Below are positions 30,942-40,537 of a stretch of 64,000 bases of DNA, piece after piece. This stretch comes from Treponema sp. UBA6852 (GTDB lineage: Bacteria; Spirochaetota; Spirochaetia; Treponematales; Treponemataceae): contig DKDI01000032.1 of the NCBI GenBank assembly GCA_002449305.1, positions 62,001 to 126,000 of the forward strand, written 5' to 3'. Each line of letters opens with the position of its first letter. Positions within the stretch are counted from its first letter, which is position 1. The notes beneath the pieces are model-generated. The model was given only the letters and a program-made list of their open reading frames with translations. It was not told the DNA's origin and did no database searches. Position numbers and translations under genes: made by a program.

Positions 30942-33827
30942 CTAATTATTTTTTATAAACTTCTGGGCAGCGGATTTGTAACTGCTTTTCGGATAAAGTT
31001 CTAGTAAAGTTTTTGCGGACTTTTCAGAATCAGCATAAAGCTTTGCAGCATCGAACGACTCAGCCGCTCCATAAATTGCTCTTTGCGCAAGTTCATCATT
31101 TCCAGACTTTCTAGCAAACTCGGCGCAGACCAAAAATCTTTGCGCAGCTTCTTTATTTTTATTTTGAAACCTCAAATATCTTGCGCAAATAAATGCAGTT
31201 CTTGCAGCGTAAGAATTTTCTGCAGCCTGATTTTTTTCAGATGATTGAATTTTAAAAAGTGAATCCGCAAGTTCAAAAACATCTTTTTTCGGCTGTTCAT
31301 TTTGCATTAAAAATTCTGCAAGTTCAGTTCCTGCTATTCTGCCTTCAAGTGTTGCATTTTTTAAATTTTCAGCATAACGTTTTTCAAGCAATGCAAGCTC
31401 TGAATTTTCTCCAGAAATCAAATTCTTCAAAAAGCTGATTTTTTGTTCTGCCGTTTTTCTTTGCTCTTCGGAATCAGTAATTACAAGAATAACTTTTTGC
31501 TGTTCAAGCGCATCTTCATATTTTTCCTGCTCTTCAAAAATTTCTGAAAGATTTTTTCTTGCATTATAAGCAAAAGTGCTCTTAGGAAAATTTTCCACAA
31601 GAATTTTATATTGCAAAACTGATTTTTCAATTTGAGTCAATTTTCTATACGAATCCGCAGAATAATAATACGAAGCATCGATAAATTTTCCTTTAGGAAA
31701 TTTTCTCTGATATTCAGAAAAATGCATTGCTGCTGTTTCATAGTTCTTTGAGTTGTAATACAAATCCGCACGTCTAAAAGAACTTTCATCTGCAAACGGA
31801 GAGTTGTAAAATTTATTTTGTATTTCTAAAAAAAATTTATCAGCTTCAGAAATTTTTCCAAGACGTGAATTCAAAACTGCAATTTGATAACGACAGCGAA
31901 TGGAAAATTCAGAAGCACCTTTTGCATAAGGCTCAAGAAATTTTACAGCATCCTGATATTTTTCTGAATCAGAATAAATTGAAGCGCAAAGCAAAACTGC
32001 ATTTTCTTTTTCTTCCTGCGATGAAAAAAAATTCAAAGCTTTACTTGCCTGAAAAAGTGCGTTTTCAAAATCAAAATTATTCAGCGCAGAATTCGCAGAC
32101 ACAATGCAAGATGAATAGCACAAAGAACTTTTTGGATATTTTTCAGAAAAATTTTTAAGAGCATTAAATGCTTCAGAAGACTCTCCCATTTTATACAAGG
32201 AATATCCGTAATAAAATTCCGCAAATGAAATTTTAGAAGACTTTGAATTTTCTGCAATAAACTTAAAAAATCCAGCTGAAGAATTTTTCCAGGCTTGCAT
32301 ATTAAACGAAGCCAAAGCAGAAATGTAAACTGCATCAGAAACAGAAGAAGAATCCGCAACATTTTTACACTCGCTCATATTTCCAAGTGAAAAAAGTATT
32401 TTTGCGTAATCGTATTTTTGTTCATTGTTCAGCTGCGATTTTTCAAAAAAGTTTTTATAAATTTTTTCAGCAGCTTCAAGTCTTCCATTTTCAGCAAGAC
32501 ATCTTGCATATAAAATTTTCTGCTCAAAAAAATATTTGCTGTCTTCCTCAGAATTTTCTTTAGATTTTTCTATAATAGAAATTGCTTGTTTTGATTTCCC
32601 TGTTGAATAAAGTCCAAGACAGTAATAATAGAAAGATTTTTGCTTAAGCTGTTTTTTTTCTGTCGAACTTTTTTCATAAGCGTTTTTTGCATGAACAAGA
32701 GAATTTTCAAAATTCCCCAAAGCCGCGTACTGCTGTGCATAAGCAAGCTCATATTCCGCATAATACTTTTTATCAAAATTTTCCGCTGAATAATAATCAA
32801 GAATTGCAATTTTATTTTCAGAAGCGAGTTCGGCTTTATAAAGTCCAATCAGCGACGAATATTTTTTTTCTGAATCAGATTCTTCAGCATTTGAAAAATA
32901 TTTTTGCGCAGACTCAAAATCACTTTTTTCAAAACAGTCAATTCCGAGCCGAATCCAAAGTTCTGATAAAAGTGAATTTTCATTTGCTAATGCGGATTTT
33001 GCTTTTTCAAGCAGCAACGGAAAATCTTCCGCAGAAACATCACACGCTTTTTGCAATGCCTGGACAGACAAAGGAACTTCCGCATTTAAAGCAATTTTTT
33101 CATAACAAGCAAAAGCATCTTTTTTTCGTCCAAGTTTTTCAAAAGCATTTCCTGCGGCAAAAGAAATATTCCAGTAGCAAGAAATATTTTGCGGCGAAAG
33201 TTCTTCATATTTTTTTACAAGCTTTGAATATTCATTTTCATTTGTGTAGCAGTTAAAAAGAATTTCCAGTGAACTGCAAAAAATATCATTTTCATATTCG
33301 TTGCTAGAAATTATCGATTCAAAAACCGGAATGCATTTTTCATATTGCCGCAAAGAATAGCTGCAAAGTCCTGCATAATAAATCGAATTTTTATAAATAA
33401 AATTTATTTCTTTACTTTTTTTATTGAAATCAGAAGAAATTGAAGAAGCATTATAAAAAGAATTCAACGCCGCGCTAAAATCTTCCAACGAAAATTCTGA
33501 ACGACCTTTCCAGTAATTTGCAAAAATTTTCGTTTCATTTTTTTTTGTTGAAGACAACTCATTCAAAGTTTGAATCGAATCTTCAAAACGTCCAAGATAA
33601 AAAAAACTTTCACCTTTATAAAGCAAGGTTTTTTCCAAAAAAGGAGAAGAAGAAAATTCTTTTTGCAGACGCGAAGAATATTCAATGACAGCCGGATAAT
33701 CCGCACCAGAATAAGCCGAATCTATTTTCTTGAACAAAACAGAATCTTTTGAAAAGGAAAAACAAGCTCCTCCAGCTGCAACAAAAAAACATAGAAATAA
33801 ATTTTTTAAAACTTTATTTTTTTTCAT
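30942..33827 (-). CDS. Large secreted tetratricopeptide-repeat protein
   Basis: 961 residues, signal peptide at about 1-27 (LFLCFFVAAGGACFSFS). The rest is helical pairs of TPR type from about 35 to the end, including several BamD/CpoB-like units (FADESSFRRADLYYNSKNYETAAMHF, then YQRKFPKGKFIDASYYYSADSY). A periplasmic location is expected, as for CpoB/YbgF, which sits next to tol genes in other bacteria. It overlaps the start of its upstream gene's end by 14 bases and precedes the barrel gene by 6 bases. Confidence 0.8.
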   Translation of the reverse strand: MKKNKVLKNLFLCFFVAAGGACFSFSKDSVLFKKIDSAYSGADYPAVIEYSSRLQKEFSSSPFLEKTLLYKGESFFYLGRFEDSIQTLNELSSTKKNETKIFANYWKGRSEFSLEDFSAALNSFYNASSISSDFNKKSKEINFIYKNSIYYAGLCSYSLRQYEKCIPVFESIISSNEYENDIFCSSLEILFNCYTNENEYSKLVKKYEELSPQNISCYWNISFAAGNAFEKLGRKKDAFACYEKIALNAEVPLSVQALQKACDVSAEDFPLLLEKAKSALANENSLLSELWIRLGIDCFEKSDFESAQKYFSNAEESDSEKKYSSLIGLYKAELASENKIAILDYYSAENFDKKYYAEYELAYAQQYAALGNFENSLVHAKNAYEKSSTEKKQLKQKSFYYYCLGLYSTGKSKQAISIIEKSKENSEEDSKYFFEQKILYARCLAENGRLEAAEKIYKNFFEKSQLNNEQKYDYAKILFSLGNMSECKNVADSSSVSDAVYISALASFNMQAWKNSSAGFFKFIAENSKSSKISFAEFYYGYSLYKMGESSEAFNALKNFSEKYPKSSLCYSSCIVSANSALNNFDFENALFQASKALNFFSSQEEKENAVLLCASIYSDSEKYQDAVKFLEPYAKGASEFSIRCRYQIAVLNSRLGKISEADKFFLEIQNKFYNSPFADESSFRRADLYYNSKNYETAAMHFSEYQRKFPKGKFIDASYYYSADSYRKLTQIEKSVLQYKILVENFPKSTFAYNARKNLSEIFEEQEKYEDALEQQKVILVITDSEEQRKTAEQKISFLKNLISGENSELALLEKRYAENLKNATLEGRIAGTELAEFLMQNEQPKKDVFELADSLFKIQSSEKNQAAENSYAARTAFICARYLRFQNKNKEAAQRFLVCAEFARKSGNDELAQRAIYGAAESFDAAKLYADSEKSAKTLLELYPKSSYKSAAQKFIKNN

Positions 33828-35199
33828 AAGGGAAAAAAGCCTCTAACGACTTTACTCGCTCAAGATGAATGTATGCGTCTTTATATTTTTCAACAAATTT
33901 TTCCAATGAAATTTCTTTTCCTTGCTCAAAAACAAAGCAGCCGAATTTTCCATTGTTATCAAAATAAGGAAAGAAAACCGCGCAATTATTAAACACAAGT
34001 TCATCAGGCTTTAAATAAGAGCCTTGTCGAATTGCAGCAAGATAAAACCAAGAAGGTTCTGTTACCGCAAGCACATAAAACACAGATTTTATTTTTTCAA
34101 CTGAATATCCTGTGTTTTTTATGTAGCCAGAAGAATTTGAAATTTTTCCGTCAATAACTTCTGATGCAAAATAATTTTTGTTCACATCAAGTCCGGCTGA
34201 TTTAAAGTCAACATTTTTTCTTGAGCGCACGGAATATGCTTTTGCCGCAAGATTTCTGCACCAGTCCAAAGTAAAATACAAATTCCATTCCTGCGACATT
34301 ACTCCGATTTTTCCAACAGGATCAAATTCAGCAGTCGGTTCTGTCAAATCAGAAATTGAAGTTCCAAGTCCAGTCGTCGGCTCAACAATTCCATCGATAA
34401 TCCATTTTAAAAATCCTGCGCCCGACAAATAAAGTTTTTTTTCATCAATCGGAATTTCAAATCCACTTTCATCTTTTAGAATGTAATCTTTGCCAGTAAT
34501 AACAGATTTCAGTTTTCCCTTAGAATCGTAGCAAGCATCTTCGGTAAAAACAATTGAATCCAAATTCGATTTTATAATTCCCGCCATCATAAGTGAATCA
34601 CGGTAAAGGCCGTTTTCAACAGAAACTTTTTCCCACGGAAGAGTTTTTTGAGTCCAGTTTTTTACATCCTGAAATCCCGCTGTATAAATGCGCTCAAATG
34701 GAACTCCAAGCGGAACTGACCTCGCAGCAAAAGAGCCAAATACGCTCATGTCAACCAAAGTTTTTTGAGCCTGCGGACGGAACACAAGAAACACATCTGA
34801 ATCAGGATTAAAATGCCATTCAACACGCAAAGGTTTTCCGCTCTTTTTTTCCCTAAAGAGAATCCAACTTCCTGCCGCTCCTTTTGGATAAACAGCCGCA
34901 CGGACAATTCTATGGTTGTCCCCATTTATCAAGTCAACATCGAGCTCTGAACGTGGAGCAACAATCACTGAAAATTCAGTTTCGTTTTCTTCCATTCGGA
35001 TTTGAAAAGTCTCGCCGATTCTATTTTTTCTCAAGTCTTCTTTGTAATTTCTAACTTCGGAAACTGGCGCGGAAATCCAAGAGTCAACTATAGTCCGCCG
35101 AATTTCCGCAGAATCTGGAATTGCAAAACTGTTGTATTCAGCAAACGCAAGTCCAAAAAACAAAAAGGCAAAAGAGAAAGCTAAAAGTTTTCTTTTCAA
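33814..35199 (-). CDS. Secreted protein of unknown function, first gene of the envelope cluster
   Basis: 461 residues with a signal peptide (cleavage near GLAFAEYNS, about 20). No domain is recognised; the sequence is rich in beta strands and aromatic residues and has no repeats. Its 3' end overlaps the TPR gene start by 14 bases, so it belongs to the same transcript. It follows the fused activase by only 39 bp, and whether a promoter lies in that gap is unclear. Genes of this kind are known to me only as treponemal hypotheticals. Confidence 0.7.
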   Translation of the reverse strand: MKRKLLAFSFAFLFFGLAFAEYNSFAIPDSAEIRRTIVDSWISAPVSEVRNYKEDLRKNRIGETFQIRMEENETEFSVIVAPRSELDVDLINGDNHRIVRAAVYPKGAAGSWILFREKKSGKPLRVEWHFNPDSDVFLVFRPQAQKTLVDMSVFGSFAARSVPLGVPFERIYTAGFQDVKNWTQKTLPWEKVSVENGLYRDSLMMAGIIKSNLDSIVFTEDACYDSKGKLKSVITGKDYILKDESGFEIPIDEKKLYLSGAGFLKWIIDGIVEPTTGLGTSISDLTEPTAEFDPVGKIGVMSQEWNLYFTLDWCRNLAAKAYSVRSRKNVDFKSAGLDVNKNYFASEVIDGKISNSSGYIKNTGYSVEKIKSVFYVLAVTEPSWFYLAAIRQGSYLKPDELVFNNCAVFFPYFDNNGKFGCFVFEQGKEISLEKFVEKYKDAYIHLERVKSLEAFFPYEKK

Positions 35200-35238
35200 A
35201 ATAAGCTCCTGTCAATTTTATAAACAATGCAAAAGCCT

Positions 35239-38200
35239 TTAGATTACAGGCACATCTTTCATTTCAACAGGCTCTGGATCTATAAAAGCGCCTTCCGCCA
35301 TTTGAATTTCCGGCTTGACAACTTTTTTATCCGGCTGATGAATCATTCCGTCTGCCTCTTCATCCGGATGCTTGCCAACAGGTGCGTTGCTCAAAAGAAG
35401 CTTCAAACGGTTCAGCTGGTTAACTTCGCTTGAGCCTGGATCATAGTCAATCGCAGAAATATTTGATTCAGGATAACGGCGGCGCAATTCTTTTATCATT
35501 CCTTTTCCTGTAACGTGGTTCGGAAGACAAGCAAAAGGCTGAACACAAGCAATGCTAGGACATCCAGAATGAATCAGCTCAACCATTTCCGCAGTAAGAA
35601 ACCAACCTTCTCCAGTTATATTTCCAAGCTGAACAATATCGTCAACGCCTTTCATCATGTCATAAATTAAATTCGGCGGATCAAAACGATGGCTTTTTCT
35701 AAGCTGCTTTTTTATGTATCCACGGAAAAGCTCAACAACCCATACCATAAGACGCGCATTTTTTTCAGTTTTCTTATCAAACGCAAGCTGTCTATGCCGG
35801 AAAATTCCAGTGCTGAAAGTATAAAACAAGAAGTCCGCCAAATCCGGCATAACGCATTCCGCGCCTTCACTTTCAATTACATTTACAATGTCGTTATTCG
35901 CAGTCGGATGAAACTTAACAAGAATTTCACCAACAACACCAACACGCGGCTTTTTTACAGGAAGCAGAGGCAGATTGTCAAAGTCCTTTATGATTCCGCG
36001 GATAAGTTTTCTATATTTAAACACGGAAAGCGACTTCAATGCAATTTCGCATCTTGCATTCCACTTTTCATAAAGAGCATTTGCGCTTCCAGAAACAGCT
36101 TCGTAAGGGCGGGTTCTATACAAAACGCGCATAAGCAAGTCTCCAAGCATAATGGAGCGGACAAGCCTTATAAGCATTCCCGGAGTATAAGTCCAGCCCG
36201 GGTTTTTTTCAAATCCCTGAGTGCTCATAGAAATAACTGGAATCTGGCTGAACCCAGCATCATTTAAGGCACGGCGAATAAATCCAATGTAGTTTGTAGC
36301 ACGGCAGCCGCCTCCAGTCTGCGTAATAATCAGGCTCGTGTTATTCAAGTCGAATTTTCCGCTTTGAAGAGCAGCAATCATCTGGCCCGCAACAAGAATT
36401 GAAGGATAGCAAGCGTCATTGTTTACATATTTTAGTCCAGTTTCAACAGCCATTGGATCTACAGCGTCAAGGACAACAAAATTGTATCCGGAATATTCCA
36501 TCGCTTTTTGAAGAAGCTTAAAGTGAATCGGGCTCATCTGCGGTCCGATAATCGTATGCTTCTTTTTCATTTCCTTGGTGAAAACCTGACGTTTATATGA
36601 AGCTGGTTTTATAGAAAGCTTTGTTCTGTTTCTTTCGCGAGCTTTTACAGCGGCAATCAAAGAGCGGATTCTAATTCTCACCGCGCCAAGATTCGAGCCT
36701 TCGTCAATTTTTATGAGCGTATACATTCTGCTTTTTGACTTCATAATTTCGTCAACTTGATCAGAAGTAACGGCATCAAGTCCGCAGCCAAAAGACGTAA
36801 GCTGAACAAGTTCCAAGTTTGCCATTCCGCTTACAAAAGCTCCGGCGCGGTAAAGCCTGTTATGGTAAGTCCACTGGTCAATAATTCTTAACGGACGCTC
36901 AATAGAACCAAGATGCGCAACCGAATCTTCCGTGAATACAGCCATGCCCAAGCCGTTTATCATTTCTGGAATTCCGTGGTTTATTTCCGGGTCAAGATGA
37001 TAAGGACGTCCTGCAAGAACAATTCCATTTGCGCCGCGGCGGATTGTTTCTTCAAGAGCTTCCTCACCTTTTTCCTGAACATCTTTTCTGAATTTTTCCT
37101 GCTCTGCCCAAGCCGCATCCACAGCTTCATTTATTTTCTGCCGGGTGAGCTTTTTAAACTTAGGAGAAAACTCTTCAAAAAGACGTTCCTTTAAACGCTG
37201 CTTATCATAAACCGGCAGGAACGGATTCATAAACAGAACAGAATCATCCTGACGAAGCTGCTCAACATTATTGCGCAAAACTTCAGGATAGCTTGTAACA
37301 ATCGGGCAGTTGTAATGATTTCCAGCACCCGGATCTTCTTTTGTTTCGTAAGGAACACACGGATAAAAAATAAATTTTATTCCCTGCTGAAGAAGACTTT
37401 CCACATGACCGTGGGAAATTTTTCCAGGGTAGCAAACACTTTCTGACGGAATTGTTTCAAGACCTTTTTCGTAAACTGCTCGGCTAGAACGAGGAGAAAG
37501 GCGCACACGGAATCCAAGCTTTGTAAAGAAAGTAAACCACAGCGGATAATTTTCATACATATTCAAAACACGAGGAATTCCAACGTCGCCCATAACAGCT
37601 TCGTCTGGCTTAAGCGGAATATAATGTCCAAAAAGCCGCTTGTATTTCCATTCAAAAAGGTTCGGAAGATTTTTTTCAGTTTCATCTTCAGAAGGCTTGT
37701 TGCTAGCGTCTACAACTGAAGTTTTTTCTTCAAGCTCAGCTCCACGTTCGCATCTGTTTCCTGTAACAAATTTTCTTACAGCGCGTTTTTCTTCGCCTTC
37801 AGTTCCAGAAGTAGAAAATGTATTTATTGTAAGAAGACAATTGTTAGAGCATTTTCCGCAGCGTCGAAGCTCAAGGTCCACTTTAAATGACTCAAGCTGA
37901 TTCAAAGTTGCAATGCCGCTTTTTACAAATTTTGGAGTCTGATCAGGATCGTCTGGCTTTGGACGGCGCAGATCTTCCCACTGGTCCATAGCAATCAGCG
38001 CAGAACCGTAAGCTCCCATAAGCCCCGCAACATCAGGACGATAAACGTTTACACCAGCAATTTTTTCAAATGCGCGAAGAACAGCATCATTAAAAAAAGT
38101 TCCGCCTTGAACAACAACCTTTTTACCGATGTCGCTTGCCTTGCGAAGTTTTATTACTTTAAAGAGCGCGTTTTTTATTACCGAATAAGAAAGTCCAGCT

Positions 38201-39813
38201 GAAATATCTGCAACTTCAGCTCCTTCCTTTTGAGCCTGCTTTACACGGCTGTTCATAAAAACTGTGCAGCGAGTTCCAAGGTCAACCGGCTTTTTTGCCA
38301 TAAGCGCAATCTTTGAAAATTCCTGGACACTCATTCCCATTGTCCGCGCAAAATTGTCAAGAAACGAACCGCAGCCTGCAGAACAAGCTTCATTAAGCTG
38401 AATGGAAACAATCGCGCCGTCTTTCATTCTAAGGCACTTCATGTCCTGTCCACCGATGTCCAAAAGGAATTCAACGCCAGGAACAAAGAAATCTGCCGCA
38501 CGGTAATGAGTTATAGTTTCAACTTCGCCAGCGTCAACTCCAAGGGCAGCCTGAAACAAAGCTTCGCCATAACCAGTAGAAACAGAACGCGCAATGTAGC
38601 ATTTTTCCGGAAGAATTTTATAAAGGCTTTTTAGAACTTTTACAGCCAAGTCAACAGGATTTCCAGCATTCACATCATAGAAACGCCACAAAATGCGTCC
38701 TTTTGTATCAATTAGAACCGCTTTTGTTGTTGTAGAGCCGGCATCAAGTCCAAGGAAAACCGGACCTTCAGTTGATTCCAAGTCTCCAGTGCTGGCTTTT
38801 TCCTGAGAATGGCGTTTATTGAATTCGTCCAGTTCTTCTTGAGTTGTAAACAATGGCTCAAGACGTTGAACTTCCTGCATTTCCGCGCCTACAAGATTTT
38901 TGAGGCTTTCCCGGAACTGCTTTATAGTAGGAAATGTTCCGTTTTTATTGGAAGGATTTACGCATTTTATTTCCCGTTCAGCAGAATACGCCGCGCCCGA
39001 AGCAACAAAAAGCTGGCTGTTTTCTGGAACAATCGTCTGCTCTTCACCAAGCTTCAATGTAATTACAAAACGTTCTCTAAGCTGATCTAAAAAGTGAAGC
39101 GGTCCGCCTAAAAAAGCAACATTTCCGCGAATTGGCTTTCCACAGGCAAGTCCTGAAATTGTCTGGCTTACAACCGCCTGAAAAATAGAAGCCGCAATAT
39201 CTTCACGGCGCGCTCCTTCATTAATCAAAGGCTGAACATCCGTTTTTGCAAAAACACCGCAACGTGCCGCAATAGGATAAATTGTAGTAGCTCCGCGGGC
39301 AAGCTCGTTCAGTCCGGAAGCATCAGTTTCCAAAAGAGCTGCCATCTGGTCAATAAAAGCTCCAGTTCCGCCAGCGCAAGTTCCATTCATGCGCTGTTCG
39401 ACTCCGCCTTTAAAATAAGTTATTTTCGCATCTTCGCCGCCAAGCTCAATCACAACGTCTGTCTGCGGAATAATTTTTCTTACAGCAGTAGTAGCAGCAA
39501 CAACTTCCTGAATAAACGGAATATTCAGCCACTGCGAAACAGAAAGTCCGCCTGAACCAGTAACCTTAACACTGACAGTCTGATTTTCCTTTGCCGGAAG
39601 AACTTCTTCAAGCGAATCAAAGGCCTTATTTACAACAGTAATAATTGTATTTCTAATATCAGCCCGGTGCCGTTCATAAGCTCCGTACAAAAGCTCATCA
39701 TTTTCTCCAAGCGCAACAACTTTTACCGTAGTTGAACCAACATCGATTCCCATCCTGATTGGACGGACTGCAGGAGTCAATGAAGAAATCTCACCTAAGA
39801 TATTATTTTCCAT
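35239..39813 (-). CDS. Fused 2-hydroxyacyl-CoA dehydratase activase/reductase-like protein
   Basis: 1524 residues. Two BadF/BadG-type ATPase domains come first: domain 1 at about 20-280 (GIDVGSTTVK at 23, NGTCAGGTGAF with Cys146) and domain 2 at about 352-620 (GLDAGSTTTK, NEACSAGCGSF). The cysteines are the expected ligands of an inter-subunit [4Fe-4S] cluster. A CGKCSNNC motif follows near 650, then a DUF2229 region from about 740 and an HgdB-like part to the end. Single-domain relatives use ATP to donate electrons to 2-hydroxyacyl-CoA dehydratases. Such long fusions occur in anaerobes; their substrate is unknown. AAGGTGA precedes the ATG. Confidence 0.88.
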   Translation of the reverse strand: MENNILGEISSLTPAVRPIRMGIDVGSTTVKVVALGENDELLYGAYERHRADIRNTIITVVNKAFDSLEEVLPAKENQTVSVKVTGSGGLSVSQWLNIPFIQEVVAATTAVRKIIPQTDVVIELGGEDAKITYFKGGVEQRMNGTCAGGTGAFIDQMAALLETDASGLNELARGATTIYPIAARCGVFAKTDVQPLINEGARREDIAASIFQAVVSQTISGLACGKPIRGNVAFLGGPLHFLDQLRERFVITLKLGEEQTIVPENSQLFVASGAAYSAEREIKCVNPSNKNGTFPTIKQFRESLKNLVGAEMQEVQRLEPLFTTQEELDEFNKRHSQEKASTGDLESTEGPVFLGLDAGSTTTKAVLIDTKGRILWRFYDVNAGNPVDLAVKVLKSLYKILPEKCYIARSVSTGYGEALFQAALGVDAGEVETITHYRAADFFVPGVEFLLDIGGQDMKCLRMKDGAIVSIQLNEACSAGCGSFLDNFARTMGMSVQEFSKIALMAKKPVDLGTRCTVFMNSRVKQAQKEGAEVADISAGLSYSVIKNALFKVIKLRKASDIGKKVVVQGGTFFNDAVLRAFEKIAGVNVYRPDVAGLMGAYGSALIAMDQWEDLRRPKPDDPDQTPKFVKSGIATLNQLESFKVDLELRRCGKCSNNCLLTINTFSTSGTEGEEKRAVRKFVTGNRCERGAELEEKTSVVDASNKPSEDETEKNLPNLFEWKYKRLFGHYIPLKPDEAVMGDVGIPRVLNMYENYPLWFTFFTKLGFRVRLSPRSSRAVYEKGLETIPSESVCYPGKISHGHVESLLQQGIKFIFYPCVPYETKEDPGAGNHYNCPIVTSYPEVLRNNVEQLRQDDSVLFMNPFLPVYDKQRLKERLFEEFSPKFKKLTRQKINEAVDAAWAEQEKFRKDVQEKGEEALEETIRRGANGIVLAGRPYHLDPEINHGIPEMINGLGMAVFTEDSVAHLGSIERPLRIIDQWTYHNRLYRAGAFVSGMANLELVQLTSFGCGLDAVTSDQVDEIMKSKSRMYTLIKIDEGSNLGAVRIRIRSLIAAVKARERNRTKLSIKPASYKRQVFTKEMKKKHTIIGPQMSPIHFKLLQKAMEYSGYNFVVLDAVDPMAVETGLKYVNNDACYPSILVAGQMIAALQSGKFDLNNTSLIITQTGGGCRATNYIGFIRRALNDAGFSQIPVISMSTQGFEKNPGWTYTPGMLIRLVRSIMLGDLLMRVLYRTRPYEAVSGSANALYEKWNARCEIALKSLSVFKYRKLIRGIIKDFDNLPLLPVKKPRVGVVGEILVKFHPTANNDIVNVIESEGAECVMPDLADFLFYTFSTGIFRHRQLAFDKKTEKNARLMVWVVELFRGYIKKQLRKSHRFDPPNLIYDMMKGVDDIVQLGNITGEGWFLTAEMVELIHSGCPSIACVQPFACLPNHVTGKGMIKELRRRYPESNISAIDYDPGSSEVNQLNRLKLLLSNAPVGKHPDEEADGMIHQPDKKVVKPEIQMAEGAFIDPEPVEMKDVPVI

Positions 39814-39920
39814 ACAAAAATCACCTTTTTTATTTAAAAATAAGAATTCATATTATAGTATATAGGAAAATAATTAAAAATTCAACGTAAAAACACAGAG
39901 AATAAAAATAGCTAAATTTT

Positions 39921-40508
39921 TCAGGCGTTGAATTTCTGGGCAGGAGTAACCATCCAAATAGCTTTTAATTCAGTTGAACCTGTGTTTTCCAAAGTGTGAG
40001 GAGAACCTGCATTGAACGTAATGCTGTCGCCTTCTTTTAAAGCAATTTCTTTGTTTCCGTAGTGAAGAATTCCTTTTCCTTGAACAACAAGTCCCATTTC
40101 TTTTCCAAGATGGCCGTAACTTCCGCGGTGAGTGCGGCTTCCAACTGGAATATTTATTGTGTAGCTTTCAAATGAATTTTCGCCATTGCCAGAAAATGGG
40201 TCGGAAAGCTCTTCGTAAACAACATCTTCCTCGTTGATTTTGCGGCGGTCTTCACGGTGAATCACAGAAACTGGACGGCGGCGGCTGTATTCTTCAAAAA
40301 GAAATTCAAGGCTTATATCCAGGGCATCGGCAATATCAAGCAAAGTGTCTATTGCAGGAGAAACTTTATTCCGCTCAATCTGGGAAACAAGGCTTTCGCT
40401 CACTTTTGCGTGCGCTGCCACAGCTTTTAGCGTCAAGTGCTTTCTTTCACGGACGGCTCTTAATTTTTCACCGAACTGATATTGTCTTTTATTTTCGTCT
40501 TCGCTCAT
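39921..40508 (-). CDS. XRE-cupin transcriptional regulator
   Basis: 195 residues from M at 40508 (201 if M1 at 40526). An N-terminal HTH (about 15-65: LTLKAVAAHAKVSESLVSQIERNKVSPAIDTLLDIADAL) is joined to a C-terminal cupin_2 domain (about 110-190: GKEMGLVVQGKGILHYGN, then GDSITFNAGSPHTLEN). Such regulators sense a small metabolite in the cupin and control amino-acid, polyamine or stress genes. It follows the conserved unknown gene at 40538 and precedes the fused activase; the order suggests it could control either. Confidence 0.88.
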   Translation of the reverse strand: MSEDENKRQYQFGEKLRAVRERKHLTLKAVAAHAKVSESLVSQIERNKVSPAIDTLLDIADALDISLEFLFEEYSRRRPVSVIHREDRRKINEEDVVYEELSDPFSGNGENSFESYTINIPVGSRTHRGSYGHLGKEMGLVVQGKGILHYGNKEIALKEGDSITFNAGSPHTLENTGSTELKAIWMVTPAQKFNA

Positions 40509-40537
40509 TTTTTTTACCCGCAACATATTAACGAAAT

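Noticed and set aside
35689..36267. 192-codon plus-strand frame inside the fused activase
   Set aside because: It is antisense to a well-conserved coding region and has no recognisable features.
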